A stretch of 35,932 bases of DNA from Burkholderiales bacterium (lineage in GTDB: Bacteria; Pseudomonadota; Gammaproteobacteria; Burkholderiales; Ga0077523), in NCBI GenBank assembly GCA_022843925.1, contig JALHMS010000015.1, positions 7,173-43,104 on the forward strand, in the 5' to 3' direction. The first letter of the stretch is position 1; each line of letters begins with the position of its first letter. Below the pieces are notes generated by a model. The model did not search any database. It worked only from the letters and a program-made list of their open reading frames with translations, and was not told where the DNA came from. Of this stretch, positions 1-8,789 are shown one piece after another. A program made the translations under genes and the position numbers.

Positions 1-800
1 CGAAGCCCGACCCACGGGGGTTGTTTCCAGCGTCGATGAATCCAGTGGCGAGCGCCCCTTCGTGGGTCGAGCATCGCTCGACGCTGCGCTGGCTTGGGCG
101 CAGCGATGAATCCAGGAACGCGGGCGTCGGGCGAAGCCCGACCCACGGGGGTTGTTTCCAGCGTCGATGAATCCAGTGGCGAGTCTCCCTTCGTGGGTCG
201 AGCACTGCTCGACGCTGCGCCGGCTTGGACGCAGCGATGAATCCGGGCGCGCAGGCGTCGGGCGAAGCCCGACCCACGGGGGTTGTTTTCAGCGTTGCGG
301 CATCCAGGGGCGGAGGCCCTTCGTGGGTCGAGCACCGCTCGACGCTGCGCTGGCTTGGGCGCAGCGACGAATCCAGGAACGCAGGCGTCGGGCGAAGCCC
401 GACCCACGGGGGTTGTTTCCAGCGCAGCGGCATCCAGGGGCGGAGGCCCTTCGTGGGTCGAGCACCGCTCGACGCTGCGCTGGCTTGGGCGCAGCGATGA
501 ATCCAGGCACGGAGGCGTCGGGCGGAGCCCGACCCACGGGGGTTGTTTCCAGCGCAGCGGCATCCAGGGGCGGAGGCCCTTCGTGGGTCGAGCACCGCTC
601 GACGCTGCGCTGGCTTGGGCGCAGCGATGAATCCAGGAACACGCGCGTCGGGCGAAGCCCGACCCACGGGGGTTGTTTCCAGCGTCGATGAATCCAGTGG
701 CGAGCGCCCCTTCGTGGGTCGAGCATCGCTCGACGCCGCGATGGCTTGGGCGCAGAGGCGAATCCTGGAACGCGGGCGTCGGGCGGAGCCCGACCCACGA
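1..800 (+). repeat. Family A inverted-REP (BIME-like) tandem array 1
   Basis: About six direct repeats of a 130-131 bp unit; the GTCGGGC-GAA-GCCCGAC hairpin recurs with its right arm near 1, 132, 263, 393, 523, 653 and 784. Each unit holds two hairpins in opposite orientation: GTGGGTCGAGC-ATC-GCTCGAC and GCGTCGGGC-GAA-GCCCGACCCAC. The second is nearly the reverse complement of the first, the layout of a bacterial interspersed mosaic element made of two inverted REPs. The two linkers between hairpins both contain GATGAATCCAG or a close variant. Units between about 290 and 660 carry a variant linker (GCGGCATCCAGGGGCGGAGG) and are almost identical to each other, which suggests recent local duplication. 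The array is cut by the left window edge. Long open frames run through it, but they are by-products of a stop-poor repeat. Confidence 0.93.
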
Positions 801-813
801 CCCGCGCGGAACG

Positions 814-1707
814 ATGATCCCGGTCCTGGGGGCAGCGCCGTGCGCGGAGGCGCTCCGTCGTCTATCGTACGAACGATTTCCCCGCCCGGACGCGACCATC
901 CGAAACGCCCACCATCCCGCCTTTGCGCCAGCCGCCGCGCTCGTGGACCTCACCACCCTCTCTGCCGCGACGGACGCGGCCGCGTTTCAGGACTTCGTCG
1001 CCGCGGCACCGGTGCCGCCCAGGAACGCCGACGGCCTGCCGTTGCGCCCGGTGGACCTGCCGGCCGGCGGCGCGGCGGCGTACGAGCGGCGGATCAGCGA
1101 GACCGGCGAACTGGCCGTGCGCCCCGACACCTGGCACGACCGTCTCAACGTCCTCGCCTGGTGTCTCTTTCCGCGCGCAAAGGCGGCGCTGAATGCACGT
1201 CACGTCGGGGATCTCGCGTTTGCCGACGCGCCCGTCCGGTCCCGCGTCCGCGATGCGCTCACGCTGTTCGACGAGGACGGCCTCGTCGTCGCCTGCGCGG
1301 ACCCGTCTCTCGAAGCGCTCGTCCGCGCGCATCGCTGGACCGAACTGTTCGTCGAGCGTCGCGCGGATGTCGTGTCCCGCTGGGCGTGTGTCCCCTTCGG
1401 CCACGCCTTGATGGAGAAGCTGCTCGATCCATTCGTCGGACTCACCGCGAAGGTTCGCTTCGTGGACGTCCCGGCCGCGTGGTTCGACGCACCGTGGCCG
1501 GAACGCATCTCGACGCTCGACGCCGCACTCGCTGACGCACTCCGCGACCCCGCGGACTTCACCACGCCGCGCGTGCTCGCGCCGCTGCCGGTGCTCGGGC
1601 TGCCGGGATGGTGGGACGACAACACCGATCCGCGGTTCTTCGAAAATCGGGGATACTTCCGCGCCTCACCGGAGCCCGGATCACGCCATGTCAAAAAACG
1701 TGCATAA
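814..1707 (+). CDS. DUF3025 family protein
   Basis: A 297-aa protein resembling the DUF3025 family of Burkholderiales and relatives, recognised from the central block with WHDRLNVLAWCLFPRAKAAL and the following HVGD. The function of the family is not known. No signal peptide or membrane segment is evident, so it is probably cytoplasmic. I chose the ATG at 814 because the frame upstream is repeat sequence; the last family A hairpin ends at about 800, so the leader is almost entirely repeat-derived and holds only a weak GCGGAA-like ribosome site. The frame is open further up to 673, through the repeat, so an N-terminal extension cannot be excluded. The 3' end overlaps the cystathionine beta-synthase gene by 20 bp, suggesting co-transcription. 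Confidence 0.8.
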   Translation: MIPVLGAAPCAEALRRLSYERFPRPDATIRNAHHPAFAPAAALVDLTTLSAATDAAAFQDFVAAAPVPPRNADGLPLRPVDLPAGGAAAYERRISETGELAVRPDTWHDRLNVLAWCLFPRAKAALNARHVGDLAFADAPVRSRVRDALTLFDEDGLVVACADPSLEALVRAHRWTELFVERRADVVSRWACVPFGHALMEKLLDPFVGLTAKVRFVDVPAAWFDAPWPERISTLDAALADALRDPADFTTPRVLAPLPVLGLPGWWDDNTDPRFFENRGYFRASPEPGSRHVKKRA

Positions 1708-3055
1708 CGACATTCTCGGCGCCATCGGCCACACGCCGCTGGTACGACTCAACCGCATCGTGCGCGACATCCCCGCGACGGTGTACGCGAAGGTCGAGAC
1801 GACCAACCCGGGCCACAGCATAAAGGACCGCATGGCGCTGCGCATGATCGAGGACGCCGAGCGCGCGGGCCTGCTGAAGCCCGGCGGCACGATCATCGAG
1901 GGCACCAGCGGCAACACGGGGATGGGCCTCGCGATCGCCGCCATCGTGAAGGGCTACAAGTGCATCTTCACGACCACCGACAAGCAGTCGAAGGAGAAGG
2001 TCGACGCGCTGCGGGCCTTCGGGGCGGAGGTGATCGTCTGCCCGACCGACGTCGACCCCGAGGACCCGCGCTCGTACTACTCCGTCTCGTCGCGCCTCGT
2101 GAAGGAGACGCCCAACTCCTGGAAGGCGAACCAGTACGACAACCCGAGCAACGCCCGCGCGCACTACGAGAGCACGGGCCCCGAGATCTGGGAGCAGACC
2201 GAGGGCCGCGTCGATCACCTCATCGTCGGCGTCGGCACGGGTGGCACGCTGTGCGGCACGGGCCGGTTTCTGAAGGAGAAGAAGCCGGGCGTGCAGATCC
2301 TCGGCATCGACACGTACGGCTCGGTCTTCAAGAAGTACAAGGAGACCGGCATCTTCGACAAGAACGAGATCTACCCGTACGTGACCGAGGGCATCGGCGA
2401 GGACTTCCTGCCCGAGAACGTCGACTTCTCCGTGATCGACCACTTCGAGAAGGTGACCGACCGCGACGCCGCCATCTGGACCCGCGAGATCGTGCGCCAG
2501 GAAGGCATCTGGGTGGGCTACTCGGCGGGCTCGGCCATCGCCGGCCTCATGCAGATGAAGGACCGCTTCCGCGAGGGCGAGACGATCGTCGTGATCTTCC
2601 ACGACCACGGCACGCGCTACGTGGGCAAGATCTTCAACCCCGAGTGGATGCGCATGATGGGTTACGAGAACATCGAGGGCCCCACGGCCCGCGAACTCGT
2701 GCGCAACAAGAAGGCCGCGGCGCTCGTCGGCCTGGAAGTGACGGCGAGCATCGCCGACGCGATCCGCCTGATGGGGGAACACGACTTCTCGCAGATCCCC
2801 GTCACCCAGGACGGCCGCATCGTGGGGTCGCTCTCGGAGTCCCACGTGTACGCGTGCATGGTGAAGGACCCCAAGCTGCGCCACGAACCCGTGAAGGCGA
2901 TCCTGCAGAAGCCGTATCGCTTCGTCGACATCGAGACGCCGGTGTCGCTGCTCGCGCCGATGATCACGCCGGAGCATCCGGCCGTGCTGGTGAAGGATTT
3001 CCCCGCCGACCGCACCTACCTGCTCACCGGCTACGACGTGCTCGGGGTGGTCTGA
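1688..3055 (+). CDS. cbs: Cystathionine beta-synthase (PLP enzyme with C-terminal CBS pair)
   Basis: A 455-aa fold-type II PLP enzyme that would condense serine (or O-acetylserine) with homocysteine to cystathionine in the cytoplasm. The Schiff-base lysine is K46 in SIKDR, the substrate loop is TSGNTGMG (residues 73-80), the phosphate loop is GTGGT (183-187), and YSAGSA (278-283) supplies the serine near the pyridine nitrogen. EGIGEDF (234-240) is typical of cystathionine beta-synthases rather than plain cysteine synthases. Residues from about 338 to the end form a tandem CBS-domain module, the usual regulatory tail, so length and architecture are complete. The ATG at 1688 lies inside the end of the DUF3025 gene, with GGAG at 1671 upstream. 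No cystathionine gamma-lyase lies nearby. A serine sulfhydrylase activity is the main alternative. Confidence 0.92.
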   Translation: MSKNVHNDILGAIGHTPLVRLNRIVRDIPATVYAKVETTNPGHSIKDRMALRMIEDAERAGLLKPGGTIIEGTSGNTGMGLAIAAIVKGYKCIFTTTDKQSKEKVDALRAFGAEVIVCPTDVDPEDPRSYYSVSSRLVKETPNSWKANQYDNPSNARAHYESTGPEIWEQTEGRVDHLIVGVGTGGTLCGTGRFLKEKKPGVQILGIDTYGSVFKKYKETGIFDKNEIYPYVTEGIGEDFLPENVDFSVIDHFEKVTDRDAAIWTREIVRQEGIWVGYSAGSAIAGLMQMKDRFREGETIVVIFHDHGTRYVGKIFNPEWMRMMGYENIEGPTARELVRNKKAAALVGLEVTASIADAIRLMGEHDFSQIPVTQDGRIVGSLSESHVYACMVKDPKLRHEPVKAILQKPYRFVDIETPVSLLAPMITPEHPAVLVKDFPADRTYLLTGYDVLGVV

Positions 3056-3070
3056 GGGACGGAAGTGGCG

Positions 3071-4729
3071 TCAGGCGTCGTACCGGTCGATGACGTGGCC
3101 GGGCCCGGCGTCGAGCGCCACGTAGTCCGTCCCGTCGAACACCTGGGTGCCGTTCACCCACACGCCGTGGACGCCGGTCGGTCGGCGGATCGTCCTTTCG
3201 CCGCCGGCCGGGAGATCCCGCTGCCGCACGAGGCCTGAGAGACCGACCCGCGCCGGATCGAACAGCAGGAGATCCGCCCATCCGCCGGGGGCGATGCGCC
3301 CGCGCCCCGGGATGCGGTACTGCGCCGCCGGATGCGATGTCAGCCGACGCACACCTTCCTCCAGCGTGAACGTGCCGGTCTCGCGCACCCAGTGAGACAG
3401 CAGGTGCAGCCCGAACCCCGCATCGCAGAAGTAGATGAGGTGCGCGCCCGCATCCGAGAGTGCGATCACGCCGGCCTCGTGCTTCAGCAGCGGGGCAACA
3501 CCCGCGTCGTCGTTCTGGAAGAGCTTCGCGATGAAGCGCGTCCGCAGGCCGTCGGCGAGCGCGGTGTCGAAGAAGAAGTCGAGCGGATCCACGGCGGCCT
3601 CGGCGGCGCGCTGCGAGACCGACGTCCCGTCGGGCATCTCGACCTTGCGCCAGTCGCCGTGGAAGAGAATGCCCGGCTTCGGGTGCGCGAGGTTTTCGCG
3701 CAGCCGCGCACGGAAGGCGGGGTCGGCGTAAATCGCCGGCAGCTCGCCCGGTGTCGCGGTCTTCACGCGGTCGAACGCGTCGTGCGACAGCATCAGGTAC
3801 GGATCTTCCAGCGTGAAGTCGAACGACAGTGGCTGGCAGCTCGTCTGGATCGCGACCTCATGACCACGCGCACGCGCGGCCGCGCAGCGTTCGTACCAGT
3901 CCATCGCGGTCTTCGGCGCGCTGGCGTTGTGCATCGTCAGCACCGTGACGATGAACGCCGGGCGGCCCGTGCGCACGGCGATGTCCTCCATGAACTCCGG
4001 CGTGCCGCGCGGGCCGGTGGCCATCACGAACACACCGCGACCGGCCGCCCGCAGCGGTTCGACGAGCGCATGCAGCTCGGCGTCGGAGGCGATGGTCGAC
4101 GGCATCGGCAGGCCGCCGAAGCCGCTGTGATTCGGCGAGAACGACGACGCGAAACCGGCCGCACCTTGGGCCAGGGCCTCCTTCACCAGCGCGCGCATCC
4201 GCGCGATTTCATCGGCGGTGGGCGTCGCCCGCGTCGATGCCTCCGCGCCCATCACGGCCGTCCGCACCGTCGAATGTCCGAAGAGCACGCCGACGTTGGC
4301 GTACGGCTTCACGCGTCGCAGCTGATCCAGGTATTCCGCGAACGTCTCGAACTCCCAGCGCGTCCCCGTGAGCAGCGCGTCGAGGTCCATGCCTTCGACG
4401 ACCGAGAGATTCTTCACGATGGTCTCGCGCAGCAGGGCGGGGCAGGGGGCGATGCCGAAGCCGCAGTTGCCCATGATCGCCGTCGTCACGCCGAGCGAGG
4501 GCGACGGCGACAGCGTGCGGTCCCACGTGATCTGCGCGTCGTAGTGCGTGTGGACGTCGACGATGCCGGGCATGAGTGCGAGGCCGTCGGCATCGACGGT
4601 CTGCCGGGCTGCGTCCGTGATGCGGCCCACCGCGACCACGCGGCCGTCCGCCACGGCGACGTCGCCCCTCATGCGGGGGGCGCCGGTGCCGTCGATGATG
4701 GTGGCGCCGCGGATCAGGAGATCGTGCAT
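3071..4729 (-). CDS. Amidohydrolase family protein, N-acyl-D-amino-acid deacylase type
   Basis: A 552-aa metal-dependent hydrolase of the D-aminoacylase branch of the amidohydrolase superfamily. It has the N-terminal beta-sandwich start (HDLLIRGATIIDGTG), the metal motif VDVHTHYDAQ with H60 and H62, and MGNCGFG with C89, the cysteine that bridges the metal in D-aminoacylases. Length is normal to slightly long for the family (about 480-580). The ATG at 4729 was chosen because similarity begins there; the frame stays open to 4894, but that part is not family-like. Known members hydrolyse N-acyl-D-amino acids, and others act on related cyclic or acylated amides, so the substrate is uncertain. 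No signal peptide is seen. It is convergent with the cystathionine beta-synthase gene (13 bp apart) and divergent from the TauD-like gene. Confidence 0.85.
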   Translation of the reverse strand: MHDLLIRGATIIDGTGAPRMRGDVAVADGRVVAVGRITDAARQTVDADGLALMPGIVDVHTHYDAQITWDRTLSPSPSLGVTTAIMGNCGFGIAPCPALLRETIVKNLSVVEGMDLDALLTGTRWEFETFAEYLDQLRRVKPYANVGVLFGHSTVRTAVMGAEASTRATPTADEIARMRALVKEALAQGAAGFASSFSPNHSGFGGLPMPSTIASDAELHALVEPLRAAGRGVFVMATGPRGTPEFMEDIAVRTGRPAFIVTVLTMHNASAPKTAMDWYERCAAARARGHEVAIQTSCQPLSFDFTLEDPYLMLSHDAFDRVKTATPGELPAIYADPAFRARLRENLAHPKPGILFHGDWRKVEMPDGTSVSQRAAEAAVDPLDFFFDTALADGLRTRFIAKLFQNDDAGVAPLLKHEAGVIALSDAGAHLIYFCDAGFGLHLLSHWVRETGTFTLEEGVRRLTSHPAAQYRIPGRGRIAPGGWADLLLFDPARVGLSGLVRQRDLPAGGERTIRRPTGVHGVWVNGTQVFDGTDYVALDAGPGHVIDRYDA

Positions 4730-4893
4730 GGACGTTCCAATGAGGAGGGGGTGGCCTGCCGGCTTGTCGTCCGGCAGGAAGCGTCCGATTCTATGCGCGC
4801 GCAACGCCGGAATCGCGCTGCAGTGCACGAGTGCGCGACCCGCGATCGTGGCGCGATAATCGGTGCCCACGCCGCGTATCGGGATCCATCGCA

Positions 4894-5763
4894 ATGACTG
4901 CCGCCGCCCGCCAGATCGCCTCCCCCGGCATCCGCCGCCTCACGCCCGCCATCGGCGCAGAACTGACGGGCATCGACTTCTCGCGCGACATCGACGACGC
5001 CACGTTCGCCGTCGTGCACGACGCGTTCCTCGAGTACGGCGTGCTGCTCTTCGGCGTGCACGATCTCTCACCCGCGCAGCAGGTCGCGTTCGCGCGGCGC
5101 TTCGGCGAGGTGCAGATCCACGTGATGAACCAGTACCACGCCGACGGCTTCCCCGAGTTGTACCGGCTCTCGAATCTCGACGAGCACGGCAACCCCAACG
5201 GGCGCCATCCCGACAAGGGCACGCTCGCGTGGCACACCGACGGTTCGTGGCGACCGGTGACCGGCCAGGCCACGATCATCTATTCGGAGATCGTCCCCGC
5301 GACCGGCGGCGAGACGCACTTCTGCGACATGGTGGCGGCGTACGAACGGCTGAGTCCCGGGTGGAAGGCGCGCATCGCCGATCTGCGCGCCGTGCACAAC
5401 CTCGATTTCTCGCGCACGCGCCGCCACGGCGAGGATCCGATGACCGAGGCGCAGAGGCGCGCGACGCCGCCCGTCGATCACCCGATCGTGCGCACGCATC
5501 CCGAGACGGGCCGGAAGTGCATATTCCTGGGCGACCACGCCGAATACATCCTCGGGATGGACTACGACGCCGGCCGCGCCCTCATCGAGGAGCTGAACGC
5601 GCTCGCCATCCACGCGGACTCAACGTACGAGCACCACTGGAAGCCCGGCGAGATGCTCGTGTGGGACAACCGCCGCCTGCAGCACCGCGCCACTGAATAC
5701 GACGCGGCCACCCAGCGGCGCGTGATCCGTCGCTGCACGGTGCTGGGCGAAGTGCCGCACTGA
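4894..5763 (+). CDS. TauD/TfdA family 2-oxoglutarate-dependent dioxygenase
   Basis: A 289-aa non-haem Fe(II)/2-oxoglutarate dioxygenase. The iron facial triad is visible as H114 and D116 (WHTDGSW) and H264 (LQHRATEYD), and an arginine at 275/276 is placed to bind the 2-oxoglutarate carboxylate. Length matches TauD/TfdA enzymes (about 280-300). Known relatives hydroxylate taurine, 2,4-D, alkylsulfates and other organic acids; the substrate here cannot be read from sequence. The ATG at 4894 is where family similarity begins; an upstream in-frame ATG at 4831 would add a non-conserved arginine-rich leader. GATAAT at 4855-4860 could be a -10 element, but no good -35 accompanies it. It is divergent from the amidohydrolase and 108 bp ahead of the NIPSNAP gene on the same strand, so these may form one catabolic locus. 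Confidence 0.88.
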   Translation: MTAAARQIASPGIRRLTPAIGAELTGIDFSRDIDDATFAVVHDAFLEYGVLLFGVHDLSPAQQVAFARRFGEVQIHVMNQYHADGFPELYRLSNLDEHGNPNGRHPDKGTLAWHTDGSWRPVTGQATIIYSEIVPATGGETHFCDMVAAYERLSPGWKARIADLRAVHNLDFSRTRRHGEDPMTEAQRRATPPVDHPIVRTHPETGRKCIFLGDHAEYILGMDYDAGRALIEELNALAIHADSTYEHHWKPGEMLVWDNRRLQHRATEYDAATQRRVIRRCTVLGEVPH

Positions 5764-5871
5764 AGACGCTTGCAACGCCGGTGGCGTCCGCCCAGCGGTT
5801 ACCATCGCGCCCTCGTCGCGGGCACCGCTCGCGACGAACCGTCACCACGCACCACCCCTCAGGAGGAATCC

Positions 5872-6195
5872 ATGCTGCTCGACGTCCGCACCTACACCTG
5901 CCGCCCCGGCACCATCAAGAAGCACCTCGCGCTCTACGAAGCCAAGGGGAAGGGCCCGCAGACCCGTCACCTCGGTCAGCCGTTCGCGTATCTCACGACC
6001 GAGACCGGCAACGTGAACCAGTACATCCACATCTGGGCGTACGAGAACGCGGGTGATCGCGAGACGAAGCGTGCCGCCATGTGGGCCGATCCGGAATGGC
6101 TCGCCTACACCCAGGAGAGTGCTGCGCTCGGCGCGCTGGAGTCGCAGGAGAATCGTTTGATGACCCCGGTGTCGTTCTTCCCGATCACGCGCTGA
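5872..6195 (+). CDS. NIPSNAP family protein
   Basis: A 107-aa small protein of the NIPSNAP family (dimeric ferredoxin-like alpha/beta barrel). Recognised from the start MLLDVRTYTCRPGTIKKHL and the WAYENAGDRETKRAAMWADP block typical of the family. Bacterial members often sit beside catabolic enzymes and their biochemical role is mostly unknown. An excellent ribosome site, AGGAGGAATC at 5861-5870, fixes the ATG at 5872 and rules out the longer frame. It follows the TauD-like gene by 108 bp and converges on the acyl-CoA synthetase gene, 43 bp away. No signal peptide is present. Confidence 0.88.
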   Translation: MLLDVRTYTCRPGTIKKHLALYEAKGKGPQTRHLGQPFAYLTTETGNVNQYIHIWAYENAGDRETKRAAMWADPEWLAYTQESAALGALESQENRLMTPVSFFPITR

Positions 6196-6238
6196 GGCCG
6201 TGCCGCGGCTGGCGCGCCCCGCGCACGCCGGCCGTGGC

Positions 6239-7807
6239 CTACACCGCCAGCCGCGCCCGCTCCTGTTCCACCAGCTTCCGGCGCAGGATCTTTCCCGAGG
6301 GGGATTTCGGGATCGCCTCCACCACCTCGATGCGACGGATCTTCTTGTAGGGCGCCACGCGCTCCGCCACGAAGGCGAGGATGGCGTCGGTGTCGATCGG
6401 CGACTTCAGCACGACGAATGCCTTCGGGACCTCGCCGGTCTCTTCATCGGGGCTCGGGATCACCGCGGCATCAGCGATCGACGGGTGCGTGAGCAGCACG
6501 GCCTCCAGCTCGGCCGGCGCGATCTGATACGCGTTGTGCTTGATCAGCTCCTTCACGCGATCGACGATGAAGAAGTAGCCGTCGGCGTCCACATGGGCCA
6601 CATCACCGGTGCGCAGCCAGCCGTCGGGCGTGATGGTCTCGGCCGTGGCATCGGGCCGGCGCCAGTACCCGCGCATCACGTTCGGCCCGCGCATCCAGAG
6701 TTCGCCGCGCCCGCCGGGTGGCGCGTCGAGGCCGGTTTCCGGATCCACCAGGCGCGCCTCCATGAGCGGCCAGCACACGCCCACCGACCCGCTGCGCGAG
6801 AAGCCGAGCGAGTCGATGTTCGTGATCGAGGCCCCGGCGAGTTCCGTCATGCCGTAGCCCTGATAGATGGCGCATCCGACGCGCCTGGCGCAGGCCTCCT
6901 CCACCTCCTGGCCGAGCGGGGCGGCGCCGCTGCCGATGGTCTCGAGGCTCGAGAGGTCGTACTTGTCCACGAGCGGATGCTTCGCGAGCGCCAGCACGAT
7001 CGGCGGGACGAGCGGGGCGTACGTGACCCGGTATTTCTGCACGCAGTCGAGGAACACCTCGAAATCCCATCGCGCCATGGTCACGAGCTTCGCGGCGACG
7101 CGCAGCCCGAGCATCAGGATCAGCATCATCCCGTAGATGTGGAAGAACGGCAGGGCGGCGAGGATGACGCTGTCGGTGACCTGCGGGCGCGTCGGCTCCG
7201 CCTGGCAGAGCTGCGCCACCAGATTGCGGTGCGTGAGCATCACGCCCTTCGGCACACCGCTCGTGCCGCTGGAGTAGGGCAGGGCGGCGAGATCGTCGGC
7301 CGGGTCGATGGCGACCGCGGGCACCGGTCCGGTCTCTCGCATGAGTGCCGCGTAGGGCGTCGCACCCTCTCCCTCGCCGAGCACGATGATCTCCTCCACC
7401 GGCGTGCCTGCCGCGGCGGCGATGGCCTGCGGCAGCAGCGGTCCGACGGTGAACAGGATCCGCGCGCCGGTCTCGGTGAGCTGGTGCGCGACCTCGTCGC
7501 GGGTGTAGAGCGGATTCAACGTCGTGACGATGCCGCCGACGAGATTGGTGCCGAGGAACACGCAGGCGTACTCCGGCACGTTCGGCGAGAGGATGGCGAG
7601 CACGTCGCCCTTGCGGAACCCGCGCGTCGCCAGCGAGGCGGCGAAGCGCTCTGTCTGCGCGACCACCTGCGCGGCCGTCAGCATCCGGCCGCTCGGCCCG
7701 TCGACGACGGCGGCGCGCTCACCCTGGGCGCGCAGCGCGCCGAGCACGAAATGCGGCAGGGACACATCGGGGACGGCGACGTTGTCGCATGGGCTTCGAT
7801 GGATCAT
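6239..7807 (-). CDS. Acyl-CoA synthetase, 4-coumarate-CoA ligase-like (AMP-forming)
   Basis: A 522-aa ANL-superfamily enzyme that would activate a carboxylic acid with ATP to an acyl-AMP and then form the CoA thioester. Diagnostic motifs are the phosphate loop YSSGTSGVPKG (178-188), the aromatic GYGMTE (317-322), RTGD (399-402) and the C-terminal KSPSGKILRR with catalytic K506. The overall pattern (PDVSLPHFVL start, LIKHNAYQIAPAELE hinge region) is that of the 4-coumarate-CoA ligase/long-chain group, but the true acid is unknown. The ATG at 7807 gives a family-typical N-terminus; the frame stays open far upstream, antisense to the DUF1223 gene, and that part is not coding. The start has only a weak ribosome site. 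It is divergent from the DUF1223 gene, with 156 bp between starts. Confidence 0.9.
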   Translation of the reverse strand: MIHRSPCDNVAVPDVSLPHFVLGALRAQGERAAVVDGPSGRMLTAAQVVAQTERFAASLATRGFRKGDVLAILSPNVPEYACVFLGTNLVGGIVTTLNPLYTRDEVAHQLTETGARILFTVGPLLPQAIAAAAGTPVEEIIVLGEGEGATPYAALMRETGPVPAVAIDPADDLAALPYSSGTSGVPKGVMLTHRNLVAQLCQAEPTRPQVTDSVILAALPFFHIYGMMLILMLGLRVAAKLVTMARWDFEVFLDCVQKYRVTYAPLVPPIVLALAKHPLVDKYDLSSLETIGSGAAPLGQEVEEACARRVGCAIYQGYGMTELAGASITNIDSLGFSRSGSVGVCWPLMEARLVDPETGLDAPPGGRGELWMRGPNVMRGYWRRPDATAETITPDGWLRTGDVAHVDADGYFFIVDRVKELIKHNAYQIAPAELEAVLLTHPSIADAAVIPSPDEETGEVPKAFVVLKSPIDTDAILAFVAERVAPYKKIRRIEVVEAIPKSPSGKILRRKLVEQERARLAV

Positions 7808-7963
7808 GGCGGCGCACTCGCTGCGTGTGTGAGGTGCCGCATGGTAGGGGGCCACCTCGTCCGGGACAATCGAGAGCCGTGCGGCACTGCGGCATTGCAT
7901 CTGCCCGCGAGCGCGCCTCGTATCTGTCGGATCGTCGTGTTCCTCGACTCCTGCGAGAGCGCC

Positions 7964-8782
7964 ATGCCCCGATCGACCCCTTTTCCATCGACCGTTCCGC
8001 TTTACGCGGTGCTCCTCGCGGCGGCGACCGCTGCGCTGCCCGCATCCGCCGCATCTCCGTGTGCGTTGAAGTCGGGACCGTACCGGACCCCGGTGCTGGA
8101 GCTTTTCACGTCCGAAGGATGCAGCAGCTGTCCGCCGGCGGACCGCTGGCTCTCGATGACGTTCGACGCTGCGCGGCCCCCGATCAACGCCGTGCCCCTC
8201 GCGTTCCACGTCGACTACTGGGACCGCCTCGGCTGGCCCGACCGCTTCGCCGATCGTACGTATGGCGAGCGGCAGAACGAGGTCGCGCGCCGGGCGCGTT
8301 CGCGCACCGTCTACACGCCGCAGTTCGTGTTCGATGGTGGCGATGCGGGTCCGGGTGGCATCGCGACACGCCTCGCGCCGTTGTCGCAGGCGGCTGCCGG
8401 ACAGGCGGCCGAGCGCAACATCACCGCGAGCATCGCCCGCCAGCCGGACGGCAGCCTGCGGATCTCGGGCACTTCCCTGGCCAACGCCAACGGTGGACCC
8501 ACGGTGGCCAGCCACACTTTCGTGGCGCTCTACCAGAACGCCCTGGTGTCGCGGATCGCGGCAGGGGAGAACGCCGGAAGGTTGCTGCGCCATGACTTCG
8601 TCGTCCGCCGGTTTGCGGGCCCGTTCCCGTCCGATGGCGCAGGCCGGTCCGCCTTCGATGTCCGTTGGGTGTCGCCCACCGAGTTCCGCCCCGACGAAGC
8701 GGGCGTGGCGGTGTTCACCGAGGACGCGGTGACCGGCCGCACCCTGCAGGCTGTGGCCGGACCGCTTTGTCCGGGCGGATGA
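7964..8782 (+). CDS. Exported DUF1223 (thioredoxin-fold) protein
   Basis: A 272-aa protein of the DUF1223 family. The N-terminus is a Sec signal peptide with a hydrophobic core at about 11-25 and a likely cleavage after ASA near residue 29. The family hallmark LELFTSEGCSSCPPADRWL follows, carrying a CxxC pair (C53, C56) as in thioredoxin-like folds. The protein is probably periplasmic and its reaction is unknown; the CxxC suggests a redox role, which is inference. The ATG at 7964 is the start that gives a complete signal peptide; the frame is open for a long way upstream but antisense to the acyl-CoA synthetase. Family A array 2 begins 8 bp after the stop codon, so its hairpins form the 3' end of this transcript. 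Confidence 0.87.
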   Translation: MPRSTPFPSTVPLYAVLLAAATAALPASAASPCALKSGPYRTPVLELFTSEGCSSCPPADRWLSMTFDAARPPINAVPLAFHVDYWDRLGWPDRFADRTYGERQNEVARRARSRTVYTPQFVFDGGDAGPGGIATRLAPLSQAAAGQAAERNITASIARQPDGSLRISGTSLANANGGPTVASHTFVALYQNALVSRIAAGENAGRLLRHDFVVRRFAGPFPSDGAGRSAFDVRWVSPTEFRPDEAGVAVFTEDAVTGRTLQAVAGPLCPGG

Positions 8783-8789
8783 CGCGGTC

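Noticed and set aside
1-800. CRISPR array or coding repeat protein in the left repeat
   Set aside because: Units are about 130 bp, conserved over nearly the whole period, with no short direct repeat alternating with unique spacers. The long open frames appear in several frames and on both strands, as expected from stop-poor GC-rich repeats.
4855-4860. GATAAT as a promoter -10 for the TauD-like gene
   Set aside because: No acceptable -35 at 16-18 bp upstream, so it was noted only in the gene entry.
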